A DNA stretch of 64,000 nucleotides from Hasllibacter sp. MH4015 (GCF_020177575.1 NZ_JAHTBK010000001.1:1195875-1259874); one strand, 5' to 3'; shown: positions 1 to 8,879, numbered from the stretch's first letter. Numbers and translations are program-made. Notes: generated by a model not told the origin, from the letters alone.

Positions 1-66
1 CCGCCCAATCACCTGCACGAAAGCTGGGTCGATTTCCTCTATTGGGATTCCGAGCTGGAAGCGTGA
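1..66 (+). CDS. C-terminal end of an unidentified protein (partial)
   Basis: The window opens inside a reading frame that encodes 21 residues ending in a TGA at 64-66. The visible tail is rich in aromatic and acidic residues (ESWVDFLYWDSELEA). Codon use with G/C in third positions and the following GC-rich hairpin fit the end of a real gene. Nothing in these 21 residues identifies a family, so no function is proposed. The neighbour downstream is a ureohydrolase on the same strand 113 bases away. Confidence 0.6.
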   Translation, partial: PPNHLHESWVDFLYWDSELEA

Positions 67-73
67 GACCGGA

Positions 74-110
74 TTGGGGGCCAGCCCCCAAACCCCCGAG
101 GTATTTCCGA
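74..110. repeat. GC-rich intergenic repeat with hairpin, copy 1
   Basis: Directly after the first stop codon there is a stem TTGGGGG (74-80), loop CCAG, and CCCCCAA (85-91), followed by a run of C and GAGGTATTTCCGA. The same layout, a GGGGGC/GCCCCC hairpin followed by CCCCCGGGATATTTTCGG, occurs in the opposite orientation at 18746-18797. Such elements sit at gene ends and may act in transcript termination. No T-tract follows, so this is not a classical intrinsic terminator. Confidence 0.5.
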
Positions 111-179
111 AGCAAAGAGGGGCGGTGACAGCGCGGGGCGGCGAGTTTAGCGTGGCGCCGAGCCAAGGGAGCCGCAGCC

Positions 180-1136
180 ATGTCCGATCCGTTTTTCCAG
201 CCACCGTCCGGTACCGATCTGCCGCGCTATGCGGGGGTGCCGAGTTTCATGCGGCTGCCCCACCTCGCGGCGGATGATCCGAAGCGCGCGGAGGTGGAGA
301 TCGGGATTTTCGGGCTGCCCTGGGACGGGGCCACGTCGAACCGCCCCGGTGCGCGTCACGGGCCGCGGGCGCTGCGCGATGCCTCCACCATGATCCGGGA
401 GATGAACCGGTCCACCGGGCAAATGCCGTTCCAGGCCGCGCGCATTGCCGATCTGGGGGATGTGGCGATGAGCCCCGTGGACCAGGACGAGGCGCTGGCC
501 GACGCGCAGAGCTTCATCGCGGGCGTCCTGGCGCAAGGCATCCGGCCCGTCATGGTGGGCGGCGATCACCTGTGTACGCTGACGGTTCTGCGGGAGCTGC
601 GCAAGGCGCGCGGAGAGGCGTTCGGCCTTATTTTGCTGGACAGTCACACCGACCTCTACCCGCCCTATTTCGGCGGCAAGACCCTGACCCATGGCAACCC
701 GTTCCGGCAGGCGATCGAGGAAGGGTGCCTGGATCCCGCGCGCTGCGTCATGGCGGGGATGCGGGGGACATCCTACAACACGTCCGATTTCGACTACGGC
801 CACGAGCGGGGCGTGCGCATCCTGCCGATTGAGGAATGCATGGAACGGGGCTGGCCCTCCGTGATGCAGGTGGCGCGCGAGGTTGTGGGGGATGGGCCGA
901 CATACGTGTCCTTCGACATCGACTTCGTGGACCCGGCCTACGCGCCCGGCACGGGCACGCCGGAGGTGGGGGGGCCGACCTCGTTCGACGCGATCCAGTG
1001 CATGCGGGCGATCCGGGGCCTCGACGTAATCGGCGCGGATCTGGTGGAGGTCTCACCCCCTTTCGACACTGGGGGGATCACCGCGTGGCTGGGGGCGTCG
1101 GTGATGTTCGAACTGATCTGCGCGATGCAGCCGTGA
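180..1136 (+). CDS. Ureohydrolase (agmatinase / guanidinobutyrase family)
   Basis: A 318-residue protein with the complete arginase-fold metal site: GGDH (H130), DSHTD (D154, H156, D158) and SFDID followed by VDP (D246, D248), then the PGTGTPEVGG loop. The family hydrolyses a guanidino group to urea plus an amine with a Mn2+ pair. Length and the GTPE motif fit agmatinase or guanidinobutyrase rather than arginase. The third-base serine of the usual GGDHS motif is leucine. The start is at ATG 180, with GGGAG about 8 bases before it. Substrate (agmatine, guanidinobutyrate or another guanidino compound) cannot be decided from sequence, and no amine transporter gene adjoins it. Confidence 0.85.
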   Translation: MSDPFFQPPSGTDLPRYAGVPSFMRLPHLAADDPKRAEVEIGIFGLPWDGATSNRPGARHGPRALRDASTMIREMNRSTGQMPFQAARIADLGDVAMSPVDQDEALADAQSFIAGVLAQGIRPVMVGGDHLCTLTVLRELRKARGEAFGLILLDSHTDLYPPYFGGKTLTHGNPFRQAIEEGCLDPARCVMAGMRGTSYNTSDFDYGHERGVRILPIEECMERGWPSVMQVAREVVGDGPTYVSFDIDFVDPAYAPGTGTPEVGGPTSFDAIQCMRAIRGLDVIGADLVEVSPPFDTGGITAWLGASVMFELICAMQP

Positions 1137-1161
1137 GGCGCGAGATCGGGGATATAGGGTC

Positions 1162-1193
1162 GGTATATCCTGGGTATATTTCCGGTATATACC
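1162..1193. promoter_or_regulatory. Three GGTATAT iterons with 11-bp period
   Basis: GGTATAT occurs at 1162-1168, 1173-1179 and 1184-1190, each exactly 11 bases apart, so all lie on nearly the same face of the helix. The last copy extends to the perfect palindrome GGTATATACC (1184-1193). The array ends 4 bases before the ATG of the Fe-S gene at 1198. No clear Shine-Dalgarno sequence precedes that ATG. A regulator-binding array is inferred; the binding protein is not known. Confidence 0.55.
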
Positions 1194-1197
1194 GGCG

Positions 1198-2427
1198 ATG
1201 GCGTCCATGACCTATCCCAAGAACCGATTGCCGGAGCATCTTGCGGACAGCGACCGGGCCGCCGGGTTCGAAGTCTCGGACGCATTCGAGCGGTTCAGCC
1301 AGATGAACGACATCTTCACGCGGGCCTTCTGGGACGACCGAGTGCGCACGGACGACACGGACGCCTTCTTCGCCTCCTACCGGATGGAGGCCGCGCCGCG
1401 CCGGGGGGACGGGTTCACCCAGAAGGATTTCGCGCTGCGCAACGCGGCCTGGCTGATCTCGGACATCGTGTCGGAGCGAAGCGCGGCGGAGGGGATACGC
1501 GAGGGCTTCCAGGGGGCGATCCGCGACGACACGCCGGTTGCGCCGGACAAGGTGGAATTGGGCGATCCGGGCGTCGAGGCGGCGGAGGTGAAGGCGATTG
1601 CCAAGATCTTCGGGGCCGATCTTGTCGGCATCACCGATTTCGACGCGCGCTGGCATTACGCCGACCGCCCCGATGTGCGGGTGATGGAACCCGTCGCAAA
1701 TGATCTGCCCGACGGCCTGTCCCGTGTCATCGTGATGGGCCACGCGATGGATGCCGACCTGGTGGAGACCTATCCCAGCGCGCTGGCGGGGGCGGCGACG
1801 GGTCGCGAATATTCCCACGAGGCGGCCATCGTGATGCAGGTCGCGGCCTATATCCGCAACCTCGGTTATCGGGCCGTCGCCTCCATGAATGACACGGCCC
1901 TTGTCATCCCCTACGCGATCAAGGCGGGGCTTGGGGAATACGGGCGCAACCAGATGGTGCTGACCCCGGACTTCGGGCCACGGGTGCGGTTCTCCAAGAT
2001 CTTCACCGACATGCCCCTGGCGGTCGATGCGCCGCGCGCCCTGGGCCTCAACGATTATTGCGACGCCTGCGATGTCTGCGCCGTGGCGTGCCCGGTGAAG
2101 GCGTTGCCGTTCGGGCCGCCCGATTTCGGGGAGGAGGTGACGAAAGGCTCCCCCTCCACCCAGCGGGGCGTCAGGAAATGGTCGTCGGATGCGGAGGCGT
2201 GTTTCGGATATTGGGCCAAGCTGAAATCCGATTGCGCGATCTGCATGCGGGTCTGCCCGTTCACGCGCCCGCGCCCGCGCACGGGCTGGCTGGACCGGGC
2301 GTGGTATCGGCTGGCCACGGGCGCGTTCGGAGACCGGGGCCGCGCCTGGGCGCGCCGGATCGCCGCACGGCGGGCGCGGGCGCGGGTCAAGCCGAGGGAG
2401 TGGTGGGCTGCTCTGCGGAAGGAGTAG
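1198..2427 (+). CDS. Reductive-dehalogenase-like [4Fe-4S] protein
   Basis: A 409-residue protein whose central part (GLGEYGRNQMVLTPDFGPR) resembles the cobalamin-binding region of reductive dehalogenases and of epoxyqueuosine reductase relatives. It is followed by two ferredoxin-type cluster motifs: C288-x2-C291-x2-C294-x3-C298-P, and C335 with C346-x2-C349-x3-C353-P. There is no Tat signal and no membrane anchor, so it should be cytosolic, like the catabolic (non-respiratory) RdhA proteins, but it lacks the C-terminal flavin reductase module known in those. The C-terminus is basic (RRARARVK). Alternative ATGs lie at 1198 and 1207. Corrinoid binding and a dehalogenation role are inference; the protein could catalyse another B12-dependent reduction. 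Confidence 0.7.
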   Translation: MASMTYPKNRLPEHLADSDRAAGFEVSDAFERFSQMNDIFTRAFWDDRVRTDDTDAFFASYRMEAAPRRGDGFTQKDFALRNAAWLISDIVSERSAAEGIREGFQGAIRDDTPVAPDKVELGDPGVEAAEVKAIAKIFGADLVGITDFDARWHYADRPDVRVMEPVANDLPDGLSRVIVMGHAMDADLVETYPSALAGAATGREYSHEAAIVMQVAAYIRNLGYRAVASMNDTALVIPYAIKAGLGEYGRNQMVLTPDFGPRVRFSKIFTDMPLAVDAPRALGLNDYCDACDVCAVACPVKALPFGPPDFGEEVTKGSPSTQRGVRKWSSDAEACFGYWAKLKSDCAICMRVCPFTRPRPRTGWLDRAWYRLATGAFGDRGRAWARRIAARRARARVKPREWWAALRKE

Positions 2428-2570
2428 GGGGGCGTTGCTGGGGTGGCGAGGGTCGGGTTTGGGCCCATACCTCCTGTTTGCTGCGTGGCGAGCGAATGGC
2501 CGCTCATGCGCGATGATGTCTTCCACAGCCAATGCGCTATACTGCCTTCCCAAACGCACAGGATTTGGCC

Positions 2571-3182
2571 ATGACGCTTGAACAACTTCTCATTTTCCTT
2601 CCGGCCGCGCTGCTTCTGGGGGTATCGCCGGGAGCAAACAATCTGCTGGCCTTCATTTCGGCAACAAAAGCCGGATGGCTCCGGACTACCAAGGGCATAT
2701 TCGGTCGGCTGGCGGCATGGGCAGTGCTGGTCGTCCTAGTCTCTTTGGGTCTCGACGTATTACTTCGCACGTCCGAAGTCGCATTCGTCGCTCTGAAGTG
2801 GGTCGGCGTCGCGTATCTACTCTACCTAGCGTGGCAATTCTGGACTGCGGATGTCTCCAAGGAGATCGAAGCGCCGGAGGTGTCCACACTGATGCGCCGC
2901 GAGTTTCTTACGCTGATGGGCAACCCTAAGGCCTACCTTTTGCTGACCGCGTTCCTTCCTCAGTTCGTCAACGATGGTGCTGCCCTCATGCCGCAGCTCT
3001 TCGCACTGGGTACGCTTTATCTGCTGGTCGAAGGCGTGGCTGCGCTCCTGTGGGTTTCAGCAGGGACTCTGGTCGGAGCGCATGCCCTTACCCCCTTGCG
3101 ACGTAGGATCATCAACCGCGCCTCAGCCGGGTTGATGGGAACGGCTGCTATCCTCCTCGCGCGAACTGAAAAGGCAGCATAG
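2571..3182 (+). CDS. LysE/RhtB-family amino-acid exporter
   Basis: A 203-residue protein with five to six hydrophobic segments and the N-terminal signature LLLGVSPGANNLLAF typical of the LysE/RhtB family, which exports amino acids or their derivatives across the inner membrane. The reading frame can be extended 13 codons upstream, but ATG 2571 gives the family N-terminus MTLEQLLIFLPAAL. Third codon positions are less GC-rich than in neighbouring genes (for example ACT, GTA, CTA, TCT codons), which may mean recent acquisition. A strong stem-loop follows the stop codon. The exported substrate is not predictable. Confidence 0.85.
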   Translation: MTLEQLLIFLPAALLLGVSPGANNLLAFISATKAGWLRTTKGIFGRLAAWAVLVVLVSLGLDVLLRTSEVAFVALKWVGVAYLLYLAWQFWTADVSKEIEAPEVSTLMRREFLTLMGNPKAYLLLTAFLPQFVNDGAALMPQLFALGTLYLLVEGVAALLWVSAGTLVGAHALTPLRRRIINRASAGLMGTAAILLARTEKAA

Positions 3183-3190
3183 CGCCGCAA

Positions 3191-3232
3191 GCGGACTCTC
3201 ACATCGTTCGAGTGAACGGCAGTAGAGTCCGC
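3191..3232. other. Nested stem-loop downstream of the exporter gene
   Basis: GCGGACTCT (3191-3199) pairs perfectly with AGAGTCCGC (3224-3232). Inside it, CGTTC (3205-3209) pairs with GAACG (3214-3218). The structure begins 8 bases after the stop codon. No T-run follows, so it is either a factor-dependent end or an mRNA-stabilising hairpin. Confidence 0.5.
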
Positions 3233-3347
3233 AAACCGAATCACTCCCCCAAGCGACCTCCCCTTTTCACGCCCACCCGAACACTCACATTGTCGCGGGT
3301 GCGTGTTTTGTTAGACTTCCCGAAACGGTCTCGCTAAGAGTGGCTCC

Positions 3348-3359
3348 GTTAGCGCTAAC
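3348..3359. promoter_or_regulatory. LacI-family operator before zwf
   Basis: The perfect 12-bp palindrome GTTAGCGCTAAC lies 21 bases before the zwf start. A central CG step in a TAGCGCTA core is typical of operators bound by LacI-family sugar repressors. Being close to the start codon, it is likely to act in repression of zwf-pgl-pgi. No LacI-family gene is present in this window. Confidence 0.6.
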
Positions 3360-3380
3360 ACTAGCTTTGAGAGGTGCCCC

Positions 3381-4826
3381 ATGGTCTCACGCGTTATTCC
3401 GGTCGATCCGTTCGATCTGGTGATCTTCGGCGGCACGGGCGATCTGGCGCGGCGCAAGATCCTGCCGGCGCTCTATCGGCGGTTCCGGGACGGGCAGATG
3501 CCCGACGAGGCGCGGATCATCGGGGCGGCGCGCGCGGATCTGGACGCCGGTGGCTACCGCACGGAGATCCGCGCGGCCTTCGACGAATTCCTGCACGAAG
3601 ATGAACGCGACGACCGGATGGAGGCGTTCCTGGAGCGCCTCGATTACCTGCCGATCGACGCGATGGGGGATGGCGGCTGGCCCGACCTGAAGGAGAAGAT
3701 GCGCGACGGCGCGATCCAGGCTTTTTACTTCTCCGTCGGCCCGAGCCTCTTCGGTGCGTTGGCCGAGCGGCTGCACAGCCACGGGATTGCGCGCGACGAT
3801 GCGCGGATCGTGGTGGAAAAGCCGTTCGGGCGCGACCTGGCCTCCGCCAAGGAGCTCAATGCCACATTGGCCGAACATTTCGACGAGACGCAGATTTACC
3901 GGATCGACCATTACCTGGGCAAGGAAACGGTCCAGAACCTGATGGCGGTGCGGTTCGGCAATGTCCTGTTCGAGCCGTTGTGGAACGCGCAATATGTCGA
4001 CCACGTGCAGATCACCGTGGCCGAGGAAGTCAGCGTGGAAGGGCGCGGGGCCTATTACGACAAGTCCGGCGCGATGCGGGACATGGTGCAGAACCACCTG
4101 ATGCAGCTTCTGTGCCTGACCGCGATGGAACCGCCGTCGAAATTCGACCCAGACGCGGTGCGCGACGAGAAGCTGAAGGTGATCCGCGCGCTTGACCCAG
4201 TTGATCCGGGCGACATCGTGCGCGGGCAATATGACGGGGCGCTCGGTGCCTCCTACCTCGACCATGCGGAGGACCCGGCCAGCCGCACCGAAAGCTACAT
4301 CGCGATGAAGCTGCATATCTCCAACTGGCGCTGGAAGGGGACCCCGTTCTACCTGCGCACCGGCAAGCGGCTGAAGGCGCGGAAATCCGAGATCGTGGTG
4401 ACGTTCAAGGAAACACCCCATTCGATCTTCGATGCCGATGCGGGCAGCCGCGCCAACGTGCTGTCGATCCGTCTGCAACCGGACGAGGGGATGGATTTGC
4501 GCGTGACGATCAAGGAACCGGGCCCGGGGGGCATGCGTCTGGTCGATGTCCCGCTCGACATGACCTTTGCCGAGGCGTTGGGGCCCGACGCGGCGCATGT
4601 GCCGGATGCCTATGAACGGCTGATCATGGACGTGATCCGGGGCAACCAGACGCTGTTCATGCGCGGTGACGAAGTGGAGGCCGCCTGGGCCTGGACCGAT
4701 CCGATCATCGACGGCTGGCAATCGCGCGGCGACCGGCCCGTGACCTACGATGCGGGCAGTTCGGGGCCGGAGGAGGCGTTGATGCTGCTGCACCGCGACG
4801 GGCGCCGCTGGCGGGAATTGTCGTGA
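3381..4826 (+). CDS. zwf: Glucose-6-phosphate 1-dehydrogenase
   Basis: A 481-residue cytosolic enzyme that oxidises glucose 6-phosphate to 6-phosphogluconolactone with NADP+ or NAD+. The N-terminal dinucleotide-binding motif FGGTGDLARRK begins at residue 16, and the substrate signature RIDHYLGKETVQN holds D176, H177 and K181. The length matches the family. The start at 3381 is preceded by GAGAGG. pgl follows after 24 bases and pgi after that, giving an operon that feeds the Entner-Doudoroff or oxidative pentose phosphate route. The LacI-type palindrome upstream suggests control by a sugar-responsive repressor. Confidence 0.97.
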   Translation: MVSRVIPVDPFDLVIFGGTGDLARRKILPALYRRFRDGQMPDEARIIGAARADLDAGGYRTEIRAAFDEFLHEDERDDRMEAFLERLDYLPIDAMGDGGWPDLKEKMRDGAIQAFYFSVGPSLFGALAERLHSHGIARDDARIVVEKPFGRDLASAKELNATLAEHFDETQIYRIDHYLGKETVQNLMAVRFGNVLFEPLWNAQYVDHVQITVAEEVSVEGRGAYYDKSGAMRDMVQNHLMQLLCLTAMEPPSKFDPDAVRDEKLKVIRALDPVDPGDIVRGQYDGALGASYLDHAEDPASRTESYIAMKLHISNWRWKGTPFYLRTGKRLKARKSEIVVTFKETPHSIFDADAGSRANVLSIRLQPDEGMDLRVTIKEPGPGGMRLVDVPLDMTFAEALGPDAAHVPDAYERLIMDVIRGNQTLFMRGDEVEAAWAWTDPIIDGWQSRGDRPVTYDAGSSGPEEALMLLHRDGRRWRELS

Positions 4827-4850
4827 TAGAGGCCTGCAAGGAGGCGTGAG

Positions 4851-5522
4851 ATGAACCTGGTTGAATATCCCGACAGCGAAATGATGATGCTGGACCTGGC
4901 CGATACCCTGACGGGCGAATTGGCCGATTGCCTGCGCCGCCATGACAGCGCGACATTCTGCGTACCGGGCGGCACCACGCCGGGGCCGATCTTTGACGTG
5001 CTGAGCGAACAGGCGCTGGATTGGGACAGGGTCGCGGTGATCCTGAACGACGAACGCTGGGTGCCGGAGGATCACGACCGCTCCAACACGAGATTGCTGC
5101 GCCAGAGGCTTCTGACATCGAAGGCGTCGGCGGCGATGTTGCTGCCGCTCTACAAGGACGGGGCGGCGCCGGAGGACGCGATGGAGGAACTGGCCGAGGG
5201 GTTGGAGGGGCATTTGCCGATCTCGGTCTTGCTTCTGGGAATGGGCGCGGACATGCACACCGCCAGCCTGTTTCCCGGGGCCGACAACCTGGAGGCCGCC
5301 CTGGCCGGGGACGCGCCGCGCCTGATGCCGATGCGCGCCGAGGGCGCGGGCGAGACGCGGATCACCCTAACCGCCCCGGTTCTGAACGGCGCGCTCAGCA
5401 AGCATGTGGTGATTACCGGCGCGGAGAAGCGCGCGGCATTGGAACGGGCGATGCAATTGACGCCGAGCGAGGCCCCGATCCGCGCCGTGATCCAGGGCGC
5501 GACCGTGCATTGGGCGGAGTAG
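4851..5522 (+). CDS. pgl: 6-phosphogluconolactonase
   Basis: A 223-residue DevB/Pgl-type hydrolase that opens 6-phosphogluconolactone to 6-phosphogluconate. Visible family features are [16 protein letters not shown] near residue 37, [18 protein letters not shown] near residue 64, and [17 protein letters not shown] near residue 127. AAGGAGG at 4838-4844 precedes the ATG at 4851. It sits between zwf and pgi, with only 5 bases to the pgi start, so the three genes are almost certainly one transcript. Confidence 0.95.
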   Translation: MNLVEYPDSEMMMLDLADTLTGELADCLRRHDSATFCVPGGTTPGPIFDVLSEQALDWDRVAVILNDERWVPEDHDRSNTRLLRQRLLTSKASAAMLLPLYKDGAAPEDAMEELAEGLEGHLPISVLLLGMGADMHTASLFPGADNLEAALAGDAPRLMPMRAEGAGETRITLTAPVLNGALSKHVVITGAEKRAALERAMQLTPSEAPIRAVIQGATVHWAE

Positions 5523-5527
5523 CGGCA

Positions 5528-7141
5528 ATGGCGGATCTCTGGGCAAACTTGCGCGACCACGCAGATCGCAACGACGACCGGCATATCCTTGATCTTTTTG
5601 AAGATCCCGGACGGGCGGAGTCGTTCTCCGTCCGGGCGGACGGGATGCTGTTCGACTATTCCAAGACCCGGATCGACGCGGGCGCGCGCGGCCTGCTGCT
5701 CGACCTCGCGCGGGCCAGCGACGTGGAGGGCCGCCGCGCGGCGATGTTCTCGGGCGAGAAGATTAACGAGACGGAGGGGCGCGCCGTTCTGCACACTGCG
5801 CTGCGCGCGTCCGGGGGGCCGATCATTGTCGATGGCGCGGATGTCATGGCAGGCGTGCTGGAGACCCGCGCGCGGCTTTACGACTTTGCCGAGGCCGTGC
5901 GTGGGGGTGGGTTTGCCGGGCAGGGCGGCGCGATCACCGATGTGGTAAATATCGGCATCGGCGGCTCGGACCTTGGGCCTGCCATGGCGACGCTTGCGCT
6001 GGCGCCGTATCACGATGGGCCGCGTGTGCATTACGTCTCCAACGTCGATGGGGCGGACATCAACGACGCCTTGCAAGGTCTTGATCCGAAAACGACTTTG
6101 GTGATTGTTGCGTCCAAGACATTCACCACGATCGAGACCATGACGAACGCCCGCACCGCGCGCGATTGGATGGCGGAGGCGGTGGCCGATCCCTCCGCGC
6201 AGTTCGTGGCTTTGTCGTCGGCCACCGACAAGGCGGGCGCGTTCGGCATCCCGCCCGAGCGGGTCTTCGGGTTCGAGGATTGGGTCGGCGGGCGCTATTC
6301 GCTTTGGGGACCGATCGGCCTTGGCCTGATGATCGCGGTCGGGGACGCGGCGTTCCAGCAATTCCTGGACGGTGCCGCCGCCATGGACCGCCATTTCCAG
6401 GAGGCCGATCTGGGCGACAACCTGCCCGTGCTGCTGGCCCTTGTCGGCATCTGGCACAACCAGGTGCAGGGCTTTGCGACCCGCGCCGTGCTGCCCTATG
6501 ACAACCGCCTGTCCCGGCTGCCCGCCTACCTTCAGCAATTGGAGATGGAGAGCAACGGGAAGTCCGTTGCCATGGATGGCACCCGGTTGCAGGTCGATTC
6601 CGGCCCCATCGTCTGGGGAGAGCCGGGGACGAACGGGCAGCACGCCTTCTACCAGTTGATCCACCAGGGTACGCGCGTGGTGCCGTGTGAATTCCTGCTT
6701 GCCGCGCGCGGGCATGAACCAAACCTGACCCACCACCACCGACTGCTCGTCGCCAATTGCCTGGCGCAATCCGAGGCGTTGATGCGGGGCCGGTCGATGG
6801 AGGAGGCGCGCGCGTTGATGGGGAAGAAGGGGCTGACAGGCGCGGAGTTGGAGCGGCAGGCCGCCCACCGTGTCTTCCCGGGCAATCGCCCGTCCACCAC
6901 GCTGCTCTACGATCAGTTAACGCCGTTTACCCTTGGCCAGATCATTGCGCTCTATGAACATCGTGTGTTCGTGGAGGGGGTGATCCTCGGCATCAATTCC
7001 TTCGACCAATGGGGTGTGGAACTGGGCAAGGAGCTTGCCGTCGCGCTGGAGCCGGTCCTGACGGGGGAGGCGGAGGACGCGGACAAGGACGGGTCGACCC
7101 GCGCGCTGGTCGCGGCGGTCAAGGCGGCGGGCGGGATCTAG
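5528..7141 (+). CDS. pgi: Glucose-6-phosphate isomerase
   Basis: A 537-residue isomerase interconverting glucose 6-phosphate and fructose 6-phosphate. Motifs include [40 protein letters not shown] (the first PGI signature) and [17 protein letters not shown] (the second). The reading frame is open further upstream, inside pgl, but ATG 5528 gives the expected N-terminus [12 protein letters not shown]. It ends the zwf-pgl-pgi operon, and its TAG overlaps the stop codon of the convergent thioesterase gene (CTAG at 7138-7141). Having pgi with zwf allows gluconeogenic fructose 6-phosphate to re-enter the oxidative branch. Confidence 0.97.
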   Translation: MADLWANLRDHADRNDDRHILDLFEDPGRAESFSVRADGMLFDYSKTRIDAGARGLLLDLARASDVEGRRAAMFSGEKINETEGRAVLHTALRASGGPIIVDGADVMAGVLETRARLYDFAEAVRGGGFAGQGGAITDVVNIGIGGSDLGPAMATLALAPYHDGPRVHYVSNVDGADINDALQGLDPKTTLVIVASKTFTTIETMTNARTARDWMAEAVADPSAQFVALSSATDKAGAFGIPPERVFGFEDWVGGRYSLWGPIGLGLMIAVGDAAFQQFLDGAAAMDRHFQEADLGDNLPVLLALVGIWHNQVQGFATRAVLPYDNRLSRLPAYLQQLEMESNGKSVAMDGTRLQVDSGPIVWGEPGTNGQHAFYQLIHQGTRVVPCEFLLAARGHEPNLTHHHRLLVANCLAQSEALMRGRSMEEARALMGKKGLTGAELERQAAHRVFPGNRPSTTLLYDQLTPFTLGQIIALYEHRVFVEGVILGINSFDQWGVELGKELAVALEPVLTGEAEDADKDGSTRALVAAVKAAGGI

Positions 7142-7626
7142 CCCTCCGCCACCGCGCCATCCTGCTCGGTGAACGCGGCGCGGCCTGCATCGGGGATCGG
7201 GTAGCGGCCCGGCGCGTCGCGGTTGAGAAGGACGACAATCGCGCCCCCCTCCGCCGTCCGCGCCACTTCGTCGCCGACCCGCCAGACCGCGAAATCCATG
7301 GTGAACGAGGTTCTGCGGAACCGGCTGGCGCGTCCCGTGACGATATAGTCCTCCCCCAACCCCATTTCAGCCAGGTAGGTGCAGGTCACTTGTTTCAGCA
7401 CCAGGCGCGGGGCGGTCGGACCGTAATCGGTAACGGCGCGCGCCTTCAGGTAGGGCAGGCGAAAGCTTTCGAACCAGCGCAGGTAAGCGGTGTGGTTGAC
7501 GTGGCCGATCGCGTCCAGCTCCCCGAAGCGGACCCGGTCCGCCAGCCCGTAGGTCCAGGGTGCGGGAATGCCGAGCGCGCGGAGCCTGTCGGGCCCAAGC
7601 GGCGTGTGATAGGGCAGGTCTGACAT
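7138..7626 (-). CDS. Acyl-CoA thioesterase, hotdog fold (4HBT family)
   Basis: A 162-residue single-domain hotdog protein. The 4-hydroxybenzoyl-CoA thioesterase-type motif [20 protein letters not shown] contains the likely catalytic D38, with H42 and N44. Start at CAT 7624-7626 ([11 protein letters not shown]); a longer frame upstream has no family similarity. It is a free gene, convergent with pgi and divergent from gph. The CoA substrate is unknown; YbgC/FadM-type housekeeping functions are possible. Confidence 0.85.
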   Translation of the reverse strand: MSDLPYHTPLGPDRLRALGIPAPWTYGLADRVRFGELDAIGHVNHTAYLRWFESFRLPYLKARAVTDYGPTAPRLVLKQVTCTYLAEMGLGEDYIVTGRASRFRRTSFTMDFAVWRVGDEVARTAEGGAIVVLLNRDAPGRYPIPDAGRAAFTEQDGAVAEG

Positions 7627-7687
7627 CTTCGGCCTTTGTGATTTTCGGGCGGGGACCATGGTGTCGCGTTGGGCGGAAGGGGGCAAG

Positions 7688-8335
7688 ATGGCGCGCATCG
7701 TTTTCGATCTGGACGGCACGTTGATCGACAGTGCCCCGGATATCCGGCTGGCGGCCAACGGCGCGTTGGAGGGGACGGGCGCGGCGCCGCTCAGCCTTGC
7801 GGAGACGCGGGGGTTCGTGGGTGCCGGTGCGGCAATCTTCGTGACGCGCATGATGGCGGCGCGCGGTCTGCCGGACGGGATGCATGGCGACCTCCTCCAC
7901 CGTTTTGTGGCGCGTTACGAGGGGGCGGTTCACCTGACCGAGATCTATCCCGGCGCGGCGGAGGTGCTGGCGGAGCTCAAGGGGCAGGGGCACCGGATGG
8001 GCCTCTGTACCAACAAACCGATCGCCCCCACCCGCGCGGTTCTGGCCCATCTCGACCTTGCCCGATTTTTCGAGGTCGTCATCGGCGGCGACAGCCTGTC
8101 GGTGCGAAAGCCCGATCCCGCCCCGCTTCGCGCTGCGCTGGATGCGTTGGGGGAGGGCGTACCGATCTATGTGGGCGACAGCGAGGTGGATGCGGAGACG
8201 GCCTTGCGTGCGGATGTGGCGTTCATGCTTTACACTCAAGGCTATCGCAGCACGCCGGTGGACGAGCTTGCCCACCACGCGGCGTTCGCGGACTGGTCCG
8301 AGGTGCCGGGGCTGGTGACGGATCTGACGGGGTAG
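7688..8335 (+). CDS. gph: HAD-superfamily phosphoglycolate phosphatase
   Basis: A 215-residue HAD hydrolase with VFDLDGTLIDS (nucleophile D7 and acid/base D9), an alpha-helical cap of GAGAAIFV type, LCTNKP for motif II, KPDPAP for motif III, and YVGDSEVDAET for motif IV. It dephosphorylates 2-phosphoglycolate arising from DNA repair or oxygenase chemistry. ATG 7688 follows GGAAGGGGG; an upstream ATG at 7658 is less likely. A small membrane protein follows 9 bases after the stop. Confidence 0.88.
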   Translation: MARIVFDLDGTLIDSAPDIRLAANGALEGTGAAPLSLAETRGFVGAGAAIFVTRMMAARGLPDGMHGDLLHRFVARYEGAVHLTEIYPGAAEVLAELKGQGHRMGLCTNKPIAPTRAVLAHLDLARFFEVVIGGDSLSVRKPDPAPLRAALDALGEGVPIYVGDSEVDAETALRADVAFMLYTQGYRSTPVDELAHHAAFADWSEVPGLVTDLTG

Positions 8336-8344
8336 GGGGACGAT

Positions 8345-8527
8345 ATGGAGATCATGGTCTGGGCCTTCGGGGGCGTGGCCGCCCTGGCCGTCGGAATCAT
8401 CGCGGTCGCGGCCTACGTGGTGTTCTGGCGGGACCGTGATGCGAAGAACACGCGGACGAAACCCACGCGCCGAGGGGGCAAGGTCCGGCACACGAGCCCC
8501 GGGCGGGGCGGGCCGACGCGGCGCTAG
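8345..8527 (+). CDS. Small single-pass membrane protein, unknown
   Basis: A 60-residue product with an N-terminal hydrophobic helix (VWAFGGVAALAVGIIAVAAYVVFW, shown in two parts by residues 5-28) followed by a strongly basic tail ending GGPTRR. It starts 9 bases after gph with a GGGG stretch before the ATG, so it is probably cotranscribed. Such small basic-tailed proteins are common after gph in the group, but no function is known to me. A spurious ORF cannot be excluded. Confidence 0.5.
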   Translation: MEIMVWAFGGVAALAVGIIAVAAYVVFWRDRDAKNTRTKPTRRGGKVRHTSPGRGGPTRR

Positions 8528-8543
8528 GGACCGGTGGGAGAGC

Positions 8544-8617
8544 TGGAGCGGGTAACGGGAATCGAACCCGTAACTGAAGCTTGGGAAGCTTTCGTGATAC
8601 CTTTTCACCATACCCGC
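8544..8617 (-). tRNA. tRNA-Gly (CCC)
   Basis: On the minus strand the acceptor arms GCGGGTA and TACCCGC pair perfectly. The D-stem is GTGA/TCAC, the anticodon loop reads TTCCCAA (anticodon CCC), and the T-loop is TTCGATT. The discriminator is U and a CCA is encoded (TGG at 8544-8546 on the plus strand). 74 nt with CCA. One A-C mismatch closes the anticodon stem at its outer pair. Confidence 0.95.
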
Positions 8618-8858
8618 CGCCTGGATGGCTGGATACGCTTGGGCCGCGCGGGCGTCAAGCGGGGAGTGGGTGAGGTCGCACGCGTGCGAGCGGGGGTTAA
8701 GCCTTTGAAAAGTCTATATAAGACTGATATTCATCACGAAATACGAGAGCTTTGACACCCCTCGGATCACCAAAGGCCGCCACCCGCCGCCCCCGCGCCA
8801 GCGATGCGCGGAACGGCAAGACGGGACGGCTGGCGGAGTAGGTTTCGGGTGCGGCGAA

Positions 8859-8879
8859 GGTCGGGTCGGAGCCCGACCC
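8859..8879. other. Inverted repeat in the tRNA-Gly / VCBS gap
   Basis: GGGTCGG (8863-8869) and CCGACCC (8873-8879) form a perfect 7-bp stem with a 3-base loop; an alternative pairing is GGTCGGG with CCCGACC. The gap 8618-8911 holds no convincing gene. The stem lies 33 bases beyond the stop of the minus-strand VCBS gene... on its 3' side, so it could stabilise or end that transcript, although no T-run is seen. Confidence 0.4.

Noticed and set aside
2532..2570. Extended N-terminus of the LysE exporter
   Set aside because: The 13 extra residues are not hydrophobic and precede the normal family N-terminus; ATG 2571 fits better.
3387..5258. A 623-codon open frame on the minus strand opposite zwf and pgl
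   Set aside because: It is the antisense shadow of two clear metabolic genes and shows no family motif.
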